DNA of 64,000 nucleotides, taken from positions 22,921,105 to 22,985,104 of the forward strand of contig OZ020523.1 in the NCBI GenBank assembly GCA_963971425.1, read 5' to 3'. Source of the stretch: Bryoerythrophyllum caledonicum. Lineage: Eukaryota; Streptophyta; Bryopsida; Pottiales; Pottiaceae. The translations under genes were made by a program, and so were the position numbers. The notes beneath the pieces were generated by a model. It made no database searches, was not told where the DNA came from, and saw only the letters and a program-made list of their open reading frames with translations. Positions 50,098-58,576 of the stretch are shown in pieces. Every line of letters starts with the position of its first letter. The first letter of the stretch is position 1.

Positions 50098-50190
50098 ATG
50101 GTGTTCCGGCGCTTCATGGAGATTGGGCGGATGGCGCTCGTCAACTATGGGCCCGAGTACGGGAGGCTGGTGGTGATCGTGGACGTCATC
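50098..50190 (+). pseudogene. RPL14: Orphan first exon of ribosomal protein eL14
   Basis: The 31 codons from the ATG at 50098 read [18 protein letters not shown], then [13 protein letters not shown]. This is the conserved N-terminus of eukaryotic large-subunit protein eL14 (plant form MxFKRFVEIGRVALVNYG...GKLVVIVDVVDQNR). The match stops at VDVI, where a GTTAGG donor-like sequence begins at 50191. The rest of eL14 (DQNRALVD onward) is not found downstream; a kinase gene begins 93 bases later. The GC-rich, pyrimidine-containing leader before the ATG fits a ribosomal protein gene promoter. I read it as a promoter plus first-exon fragment split from its gene. A distant second exon beyond the kinase gene is possible but was not seen. 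Confidence 0.7.
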
Positions 50191-50283
50191 GTTAGGTTCA
50201 GAATCCTTTTCGTGTGCAGGTCGTGAGGACATGCTTCGATCTGAGGTTGGGGTTGCAGAAGGGTTGCATTTGGTTGGGGAGTG

Positions 50284-51510
50284 ATGGGGAATTTATGCTC
50301 ATGCGTCCGCCACTCGGGTGATGTTTCCCTTCACTTGAGGGGTGGCTCAATGGAGTCCGGGCACGATGAGACGGCTCCTCCCGCTTTAGGAGTCGATCGC
50401 GGAAGTAGCTCCGATCATGCCTATGGCAGATATGAGGACATGGAGAGCTCGGAGCAGGCCATAGGGAGTGCAAATTTGGGGAGTGATGTTGAGGACCGAA
50501 TTGAGCGTTCCAAGGTGCATTGGAGCCAACTCTCAGAGTGGGAGTCGGACCTTGATGACGAGGAAGTGGTGCAAGAGAACAAGCAAGTGTTTGAGGAATT
50601 GGAGTCGCATCCAACTTGGGGTATTTTTTTTGTGACATTCGGTTATGACACGAGGTGGTTGAGGGTTGGTGAGTTGGTAATGGAGGAGAAGTTTGCTGAG
50701 GGGGGACAAGTTGAGCTCGTTAATGCCAAGGTCATTTGGAGGAATCCAAAGAAGAATGAGGATGATTTGAAGGAGGGACGTGAATGGGTTGTAAAAGTGT
50801 TTAAGAAGGGTACCCGCTTGCGTGAATTACAAGCGCAATGGCCCCTTGGGTACTTGCAATGTTGCGCAGATGATTTGGATCGTACGAAGGAAGGTGTACC
50901 TCCACGAACACCATATCTTTGCGATGTATATTTGGGGACATTGTTACAAGATGGAAGGTTTGCATTTGTAATGCAAAAAGAGCATGAAGATTTACGGAGC
51001 CGGATTGATCGTGTGATGTTGGACATTGGAAATGACCATGGACCATTTTCAAAAGATGAAGTTCAAAGGATCTTGTTTCAGTTTGCACTAGGGATGGATT
51101 GGTTGCACAACCATAACATTCTTCATAGGGATATCAAAGCATCAAATGTGTTGATTGAAGAAAAGGTTGGGTTCTTACGGAACTATCATGTGGCGGACTT
51201 TGAGTGCTCCATTGGAGTTGTTGGAACTGGATTCTTCATGGCACCGGAGATAATGCAAGCTTTGAAGAATAAGGTTCCAAGCAAGGATATAAAGGTGTTC
51301 TCAAAAGAAGCAGATGTGTACAACTACGGCATGACATGCTATGAGGTCTTGACAGGAAAACTTCCTTTTGAAGGTCATCGTAGAAATGATTATGATCTAG
51401 TAATCCATGGAGCAAGGCCTATAATTCCAGAATATGTAGATTGCTGGATAAAGGAGTTGTTGAATAGATGTTGGGATGTGGATTGTTCAAAGAGACCTTT
51501 GTTTCCTTAG
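50284..51510 (+). CDS. Putative membrane-anchored Ser/Thr kinase-like protein with an early stop
   Basis: ATG at 50284 gives 408 residues. MGNLCSC is a classic N-myristoylation plus palmitoylation signal, suggesting plasma-membrane attachment. Residues ~11-110 are acidic and disordered. Kinase domain ~125-408: degenerate glycine loop (FAEGGQVELVNAKV), Lys171 in WVVKVFKKG, catalytic HRDIKASN (281-288), DFE at 305-307 in place of DFG, MAPEI (319-323) and DVYNYGMTCYEVLTGKLPFEG. The frame stops (TAG at 51508) after KRPLFP, inside the last kinase helix, then stays open to a TGA at 51649-51651 (MMEILSNNSVVVRKV...). Related kinases read KRPxFxxMxxIL here, so the TAG probably replaced a sense codon. 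DFE could weaken metal binding. The kinase style resembles moss kinases linked to NB-LRR proteins (inference). Confidence 0.75.
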   Translation: MGNLCSCVRHSGDVSLHLRGGSMESGHDETAPPALGVDRGSSSDHAYGRYEDMESSEQAIGSANLGSDVEDRIERSKVHWSQLSEWESDLDDEEVVQENKQVFEELESHPTWGIFFVTFGYDTRWLRVGELVMEEKFAEGGQVELVNAKVIWRNPKKNEDDLKEGREWVVKVFKKGTRLRELQAQWPLGYLQCCADDLDRTKEGVPPRTPYLCDVYLGTLLQDGRFAFVMQKEHEDLRSRIDRVMLDIGNDHGPFSKDEVQRILFQFALGMDWLHNHNILHRDIKASNVLIEEKVGFLRNYHVADFECSIGVVGTGFFMAPEIMQALKNKVPSKDIKVFSKEADVYNYGMTCYEVLTGKLPFEGHRRNDYDLVIHGARPIIPEYVDCWIKELLNRCWDVDCSKRPLFP

Positions 51511-51651
51511 ATGATGGAAATTCTCTCAAATAATTCTGTTGTTGTTAGAAAAGTTCAATTAGACAGTCAAAAGTATGACGAGGACTTTAATAAAAAGTTT
51601 TTAAGAGAAATTATTGCAAGAAGTTTGATAGAACCAAAATTGGTAGGGTGA
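51511..51651 (+). pseudogene. In-frame 3' continuation of the kinase gene after the TAG
   Basis: 46 codons in the same frame as the kinase: MMEILSNNSVVVRKVQ and a Lys/Arg-rich tail ending EPKLVG, then TGA. MMEIL completes the last kinase subdomain, so this was once coding. Confidence 0.65.
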
Positions 51652-53776
51652 GAATTCTATGTAGGTGCCTTTCTGAGCCTACAAGGTTCAACTTGTATTT
51701 GTAAACAACAATTAGTTGGAAAATTCATAGTTGGCATATTGGTGGAAAGGACCATGTATTTGTATGAGGATCAATCCATTGACTTACTCTTGTGCTTGTT
51801 GGTTTTCCTTTTTTTAATTCTGAATGACTCATTTACATTTGATGCTCCACAGGAGGTTTGGTATTTATCCCACGTTTGCTACTCAAGGTTTTTTTTAATG
51901 ATTTTCACCCTTTAAGCAGTTTGAAGGTGTTTTATATTTTCCATATTATGCTCATCCGCATCATAGTTGACGCCTAGGTTATTCCTTGCTCCCTAAACAG
52001 TGAAAGTCAGGTCGTGTACTACACTATGTGATCATACTTGGACCCTTGATTAAGTGCAAGAGGGAGATCTTGAGGCCTTCATGGATGGGATTTTGTATAA
52101 GAAGTTGCGAGATCTATAATGATGCCAACATATATGGTTCTTGTTATTAATTCCATAATACATCAATTAAGTTGTTAATGTAGAAAAATTTCAAATTCCG
52201 TGATAAATCTAAATAACTTAGTATGCATGATGGTGATGTGGTTGGATAAGAAGTTACAAAAAAGACATTAAATTTTGCCCCATATAATTGTCTTGGAGTT
52301 TATGATAGAAATTTAACAATATTAAAGGATAATTTTAATCACATCTAAGTAGTAAGGTTGTGATTTATATATATTTAGAGATCTATATGTTGAAAGACCA
52401 TTAAGGGCCCAAATCTCTTTGGTCCTCAATTGATGTAGGCATTGGAGAACTACAATGATTTACGTGAAATGGAGTCGCGATGAAATGTATTTGTTGTGTA
52501 GGTGATGTTCTACATGATCTATTATTCTCGTAGATTCTCGGAGGCCTCGTGGTCCACTTAGGCATGAAAGGATTAATAGAATGCCTTAGCTCTATTTTTG
52601 AAATGTTATAGATGTTTTAATCCACTAATGTTTTGTCTAGATTTTTTAAAGGATTTGAAAGTAATGATATGGAATTTGATGTATTTAGGTGATGATGCTC
52701 ACTACCACCTTCCTATCTCCACCGCTTTAGAAATGATCCCATTTCTACCCCATTCACTCATTCACAACTACAAAATTTAGGTTTAGCATTGATCATGACC
52801 CCTTGCTTTTTGCCTATGCTTATGAAGGGTGCCTCATGCCACAAATGGGCTCATCATTGCATACCACTTTGAAAACTCATAACTAATTCATACTTTCAAA
52901 TGGTATAATATGCCATCAGTCTAGTTGAAATTGTATCACAAAAGGTGAAATTTCTTATTTAGTGTAATGATTTGAAAGCGCTATGTCTTTTTATTTTTGA
53001 TGAAGATTTTTACTAAGAGTACAACCATCAATACTAAATAAAGAGGGGGATCATTGTGAACATGGTTGGTGAAAATATTCATAAATAGTCAAAACTTATA
53101 GCATATATAAATCACATAGTGTACCTACACTACACATACAATTTAGAGTACCATGGAAGTACACATAACTAAAAATCACTCTACATAATGAATCAAATCT
53201 CAAGAACAACTCATACACCATCATTAGAATGGTGTAGCAATTGAATGTTGTGGTGAATCCTACTACATAAAACTACAGTCTCTCACCAACTACCACATCT
53301 TGGCTTTACCAGAATCAAGAACTAATTGGAAATGTACATTGACCAGAAAGACTCATCCGCATTTATGACCTCAGTAGTAATTTTGCAATCACTACACTAA
53401 ACATGGTCATTAGTGGTAACCACACTAGTTCGTTTATTAAATTTGCTATAAGTTTGTATTCTTTATGAATATTTTTACCAACTATGTTTTAAGGCAAAGC
53501 CAAGATGTGATAGTTTTAAGGAATGCTTTGGAAATGCTATAACTTTTTACTTTTGAAGACTTTTTTCTAAGAGCACATCTGTCTATACTACTTAATAAAT
53601 AATCCAATAAATTGACTACTATTCAACATACTCGTCCTTCATGTTCACCAACAAGTCATGTCGGTGAACATCCCATAGCTACCGGGATGACAATCACATT
53701 TGCAGCCAAAAACTTAGTATTTGCCGGTGGCTTCAGAGAACAACACCTTTCCAAGGGTAGGCAAAATAGCAGCCAT
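51652..53776. other. Intergenic DNA with diverged transposon relics
   Basis: No gene seen. 52430-52570 holds a solo 277-type repeat. 52680-52930 resembles MITE family 1 at a distance ('accaccttcctatctccacc', 'aaactcataactaattca'). 53000-53560 has repeated phrases about 'ttttaccaactatgttt' and 'tatagcat' in both orientations, related to the element at 11596-11822. Confidence 0.45.
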
Positions 53777-54142
53777 CTACGCAAGCCTGCTCTCGAACAA
53801 GCCTAACACGTTGAACTCATAGCTTGGTCGCTTCTTCAGCTCCTCGTTGTATCGCTTCACGTTCAGATTGGGACCGACATACACCTTCTCTTGCTTGGCC
53901 GTGTACATCTGGTAGATAACATGCATAAAGATCACTTCTGCCGCCAAGTACTCGTCGCCCGCCACACACTCCTTCATTGCCAGAATCGTCTCTGCTTCAT
54001 CCATCAACTCTTTAATCTGCTTCCAGTTGCTCTCTATCAACATAGTGTCACTCATGACCGCAATGATCTTCTTCAAGCCAACAATCTTTTGCGTGTAGAG
54101 CTCGGCCATCTCCGCGTTGCGCTTCCTGTTTGCTTTGGCCAC
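53777..54142 (-). CDS. Unrecognised exon or gene fragment, ~121 residues, helical
   Basis: The minus-strand frame begins at 54142 directly after an AG (CAAG|GTGGCC), so it is probably an exon after an intron rather than a start; no ATG precedes it in frame. It reads VAKANRKRNAEMAELYTQKI, then LKKIIAVMSDTMLIESNWKQ, TILAMKECVAGDEYLAAEV, YVGPNLNVKRYNEELKKR and ends LFESRLA. Composition is that of a normal soluble, mostly helical protein with GC-richer codons than its surroundings. I do not recognise the family. No upstream exon was found within about 900 bases, so it may be an orphan fragment. Confidence 0.45.
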   Translation of the reverse strand: MAKANRKRNAEMAELYTQKIVGLKKIIAVMSDTMLIESNWKQIKELMDEAETILAMKECVAGDEYLAAEVIFMHVIYQMYTAKQEKVYVGPNLNVKRYNEELKKRPSYEFNVLGLFESRLA

Positions 54143-55053
54143 CTTGAATCAATCCAAAAGTTAGTGTAAAATCAATGGAATTTGGTGAAAAACGCTATCA
54201 ATACCCTTGTCTTTTTTAACTTACTATTATTCAATAAGTGGATGCGTCACATAGCACCCTTTTCCACACACGTAAGATTGTTTTTGAGTGAGGGATGATA
54301 TGATTGCCAAAAGTGAAAATCTAAAAAAAAACGACTTGAGATACTTGAATCCTACCTTTACGTATTCATGTGAGACCAAGATGAATATTTCAATTAATCT
54401 TGAACCAGTTACTTTAGATATTAATGAGTTGCGTCAAAAAACTTCACATCAAAAATGGTCTTGGTCAAAGGGTAATGTTGATTCAAGGTTTATAAAGCTC
54501 AGTATGATATTTCTGAAGTTCCTGTAGATAACTAAACTGGTATGTATATAAACCTTTACACAATAACTTTGATCCAACCTAATGAATCGTCATGCAGAAA
54601 ACAAATCTCATCATTTTCATCATATTATGAAGTGAATAACTAACCAATATCAAAATCATAAATGGCTTCTGGTTGGTATAGTTCAATATTCACTTTGAAT
54701 CCAAGAAATTTCTTGATGCACTTGATATCAAAATTGTGAAGTTACTGTAGAAAACTAAACTAGTATGCATATTAGTCTGTACATAAAGACCGATAACCTT
54801 GATACATCCTAAAAAATTGTCATAGAGGAAAAGAAATCTTATCCTTTGCATCACAACATGAAGAGAATAACTAACCAACATCAAAATCATAAAGAACTTC
54901 AGGTTCATGTAGGTCATTATTCAACTTAAACCCCAGGATTTCACCTGATGCACTCGATATCAATATTGTAATGGGCTTCAGAAAAGATCGACGCGAGGAC
55001 GATTCTGATGAAAACTAAACCAGTTTGGATACAAGTCTTTACAGAAAGCTAAA
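54143..55053. other. Intergenic DNA
   Basis: No gene recognised. Two related ~200 bp blocks (about 54515-54700 and 54720-54910) share phrases such as 'gttcctgtagataactaaactggtatg' and 'aactaaccaa(t/c)atcaaaatcataaa', i.e. a diverged tandem duplication. A third partial unit begins near 54960. Confidence 0.5.
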
Positions 55054-55637
55054 CTAAGTGCGCGGTTGCGCTCTCCGGTCGCTCGACTCGCCGAATTGCA
55101 TCCGGTGCTCGATGCGCAGCCGCAGCTTCACCCTCTTCTTGCCCTGCACAGGCAACACGAAACTCGCCCTCCTCTTCTTCACCCTCGCAATCCCCGCCGC
55201 CTGCACACGACCCAAATTCCTCAAACCCCTCGACCCACATTCGTAAACCACGCTCCGGGCCATGGGCGCTCCACATACAGCGAGGTAGTCTCGCCACAGG
55301 CCCTTCACGAATCTCTCGCGTGCACAGGGGTGATGCATCATCGTTGCGGTTGTTACCACACTGAATTCCGGATGCTGATGACACTTCAGATCACAAAAAG
55401 GTGTGCGATTGCAGCGAGGAGCTTACAATTGAGGGTGGCTGTTGTTCTGTATTCCCGGGAATTGAAGGCCATGAACTCATAGCATCCATCCAACTGGCGC
55501 TCGTCTGCCTGGCATCCAACCGCGTACGTTAACCGAGAGCGCAACCGCGCACTTGTGTCACCTTCCTCTCCGCCTTGAAACCACGTGCTTTGAAGCGTTT
55601 CCGCATGTGAGAAATGAAATTTGCGAATCCCTGCCAT
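55054..55637 (-). CDS. Hypothetical minus-strand gene or relic, unrecognised
   Basis: An ORF from 55637 begins MAGIRKFHFSHAETLQS and runs through FQGGEEGDTSARLRSRLTYA and GCYEFMAFNSREYRTTATLN, where GTAAGC (near 55424) could be a donor. A second block, 55359-55054, reads MMHHPCARERFVKGLWRDYL, then MARSVVYECGSRGL, FVLPVQGKKRVKLRLRIEHR and MQFGESSDRRAQPRT. The two blocks have gene-like composition but do not join cleanly: a splice from the GTAAGC to nearby AGs leads into a different frame. Either there are two pieces of separate origin or the gene is broken. The family is not recognised. Confidence 0.35.
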
Positions 55638-56070
55638 CGTTGCAATGTCAATGAATTTCGTTCGGTCTTTTTACAATCAACTTCCTGATTGTCTTGTTAG
55701 ATAGCTTAATTTGTCGAAAAGCCCTAAATTAATGCGTTTCATTGCAACTATGATTCCTAGAGAGCCACTGGCAGCCGAGATGGGCCTTTAAAACGATTTC
55801 ATAATCTGCCATCAAAATGCATGACCCAGAAATACAACATGCATATAGAGCACAACCCCTTTGGACGAGACCAAGTTTCATATTATTCATGTCAAGAGTA
55901 CAAGAGTTACAGCTTCATATTTTGACGTCAAAGTTGCATGATCCAGAAGCATAACATACACAGCAAACACAGCCACACCGAGCTGCAATCCATTTTCGAT
56001 GTCAAGCTTACGTGTACAGAAATTGCTATCAGAGTATTTCACCTCTATCTAACATTCTGCATCGACATAG
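55638..56070. other. Short intergenic stretch
   Basis: No gene. It contains paired phrases 'atgacccagaa(a/g)' and 'gtcaa(g/a)...acaagagttac' around 55820-55950, suggesting a small local duplication. Confidence 0.4.
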
Positions 56071-56455
56071 TCATCCAAGGTTTGCAGAACCATCTGCAAT
56101 CCAGAAAGCGTGTGGAGGAATTGCCAAATAAAACTGCTCTTCTTTGTGCGTTTCGATGACGCAATCCGAGGTCGGAACCGCGGAGCACATGAGAGCGAAC
56201 CCTGCCTCCAGCTGCGCCTCGTCCAGGAACGTCTGATCGTCCTGCCTCACGGTGCCCAACTTGAGCAGGCCCACGCACGAGAAGCACGCCCCCGAGCGGC
56301 AGTTGTGGGGCAGCGCCACGCTTGTCTCTCCGCCGCGTCCAGAATGCACTCGTTAGAGACTTTTTCGTGAAGAGCAAAGGCGTGATCTTCACTGCAGACG
56401 ACATGGCAACACCGCTGCTTGACAATGAAATTGCTCCCGATACTAAAGCTGCCAT
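56071..56455 (-). pseudogene. Plastid-type 2Fe-2S ferredoxin pseudogene
   Basis: ATG at 56455 opens a chloroplast transit peptide: MAALVSGAISLSSSGVAMSS, then AVKITPLLFTKKSL (Ser/Ala-rich, basic). Overlapping in another frame is ECILDAAER, the conserved start of the ferredoxin core helix, and in a third frame LPHNCRSGACFSCVGLL, DDQTFLDEAQLEAGFALMC and PTSDCVIETHKEEQF. The Cys set CxxxxCxxC...C that binds the 2Fe-2S cluster is complete. The first ~35-40 residues of the mature protein (beta strands 1-2) are missing, and at least two frame changes are needed, one near AGACAAGCGTGG that looks like a 1-base loss. The normal C-terminal stop after EEQFY is also lost. Functional ferredoxin accepts electrons from photosystem I; this copy cannot encode it. 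Confidence 0.85.
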
Positions 56456-56814
56456 ATTGTCTCAAATGATCTATCTCTCTCTCGATCGAGGTCATGAAAC
56501 TACAAAGTATCCCAGGAAGGCAGCTACAGAGCATCCTCTCGATCTCAAACCTTTGAAAGAGAGAAAAGAACAGCGATGGTATTTCTCATATCCGGACACT
56601 ACGCGGCTTCATGTAGGAAGACGCTCGCAGTGCAGAGTCAGCAAAACCAAGTGTACCCCAACGTGATGAAGACGAAGAGTATGGACTCTCGATGACGATG
56701 AAACCGAGAGAATTTCATCGCACTCACTTATTCTGTAAGTTAGGGGTGTGTCACAAGTGGGGTGGCTGAGTTTCTTCAGAATTCATGTTTTAAAGGTTCT
56801 GAGAGAGCGTGACG

Positions 56815-56943
56815 ATGGCGAAGCGATTGCTGTTGCAGAGCTGCAGGAAGGCTTTTTTACAGAGTTTCTTCCAAGTTCGTTCTCTTCATACGATTCAGAA
56901 GAGGGAAGTTCCGGTGTGCGTTGCGCCGACTGCGGAGGAGTTC
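56815..56943 (+). CDS. Orphan first exon with mitochondrial-type presequence
   Basis: ATG at 56815; 43 codons to a strong donor TTC|GTGAGT at 56944 (phase 0). The product starts MAKRLLLQSCRKAFLQSFFQ and continues VRSLHTIQKREVPVCVAPTA. The Arg/Lys/Leu/Ser-rich, acid-free start with RSLHT is a typical mitochondrial presequence. No downstream exon is seen: the segmental duplication copy B begins about 270 bases later (near 57213). The gene was therefore probably cut by that duplication, or has a very long intron. The protein family is not recognised. Confidence 0.5.
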
Positions 56944-57510
56944 GTGAGTAGATTCTACGAGGTGCACATTCATGGCTCCTTTTCAGAGATTTGAGGGTTT
57001 CTGTGCTTGAAAGAACTAGGATCTCCTCGTTTGAGAAATATTTTTACATGCTTTATGTGAAGCTCTGTTTTAGGGGTTTTTGTGTTTCTGTGCTTTGGAT
57101 TTGATGTAGATTCTAGATCGTGGACGAGTTGGGGTTTTCTCGTTAGAGGATTCCGTTTTGTATGCTGATCAGTTGGGATTTTGTGAAGCTCTGTTTTACG
57201 GTTTTTGGTGTGGAGCGCAGAGACATTACAGTGGATCTGGAATGCGCGCTGCCTCACAATTTTGTGGCCTCACACATGCATACACGGACGTTGTGAAGTG
57301 ACTGTTCTCGCATATTCTCTGCACAGATCCGCAATGACACATTGATTGTGGCTTCCTTGACGTTGAGGAATCAGAATCAGTTGCTCTTGTAATATTCTCT
57401 TGGAGCCTTTATTCAAGGGATGCTTGGAGATCACGTTTGAAGTCGTGATTTTTTTTTTATAAATGAAACATCTGCTCGGGTGCTGGTTCATAAACAGGAT
57501 CTGTGGTGTA

Positions 57511-57862
57511 AGGTAAGCCCCCCCCTTACTAACAAAAACCCATAGCCAACGCCTGTAAAATTGGGGTAATCCAACCCTCTTCCATCCCATTACCACCAAC
57601 TCAGCTCCAAATGGAGGTTTGCTATTAGTCAAGACCCTTACTTTTGGTCGTTGGTTATGGGGGTACCTACTGCTGGCCACCCACTAGACATGGCTGCACA
57701 GTTTGAAAATTCATAACTAATTCAGTTTTCATCGAAAAAGTATGTAATCACTTGGGTTGGAGTTGTAATTCTATTGGCTATCACTGAAAAATGATAGTAT
57801 AAATATCTCCTCTCTCCATGTATGCACATTTCTTAACTTGTCGGTTTTAGGGGAGCTTACCT
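57511..57862 (+). mobile_element. MITE family 1, complete copy
   Basis: 352 bp, AGGTAAGCCCCCCCC...GGGGAGCTTACCT, with TA on the left (57509-57510) and TG on the right. It sits at the same relative place as 8048-8401, so it was inserted before the segmental duplication. Confidence 0.85.
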
Positions 57863-57889
57863 TGATTTGCGTGAAGGTGATTGACCACC

Positions 57890-58530
57890 TTCGGTTTCAA
57901 TTGGTGGCACATTAACCTTTAAAGGAACTATGACCGTGGCATCAATCCCAATTTCCGCTCTACAATGTGCTCTAATTTTTCATTAATTATAAATGGAAAA
58001 TCTTTTATTTCATTTTTTAGAGATGAGATCACATGTTTTTGTTTATGTCACAAAAATCACAATCTTTTTTGTGAAATTTTGAATTTATTGTGAATTTTTA
58101 AAGTAAACGTTAAGAAAATTCATAGTGAATACAAAGTATGCTGAAAATTTCACCAAAGGTATACATTGTAGGGACAAAATTTGTGGTGTACATGAATCTT
58201 CCGCATTCAGCTAAAATTAGAGAATCGGTCAAGCATGTTCCTAGGCCCAAAGTTCATATCGCAATAACTTATTCAATTTTGTGTATTTTTAAATTTAAAT
58301 TTGGAATGGAAACTAGACTTCATAAACTTCAATTCTTTAGTTGGACTCAAAATCAAAAAATATCATTTTATTGACTTGAATTTAGATTTAGAGCACGAGC
58401 CATAAGTTTATAAAACTCACTACATTGAGATCCATGTCACAAACAATTTCTTCTATAGATATAACATGATTACGTCAACAAGGCAAGTTTCATCATCATC
58501 TAATGCTTACACATTCAATGAACTTTCCAC
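57890..58530 (+). repeat. Dispersed ~620 bp repeat
   Basis: Counterpart of 8440-9060 within copy B; begins 'attaacctttaaaggaactatgaccgtggc'. Confidence 0.65.
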
Positions 58531-58576
58531 TAAAAGAATTGGATGAAAAACGATCGTTTATAGCGATAAGCCTGTA

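Noticed and set aside
50191-50219. Splicing of the eL14 exon straight into the kinase leader (GTTAGG...GTGCAG, about 29 bases)
   Set aside because: Far too short for a plant intron, and it would not put eL14 in frame with the kinase.
56322-56666. Plus-strand ORF of 114 codons
   Set aside because: It overlaps the ferredoxin relic antisense and has no domain-like features of its own.
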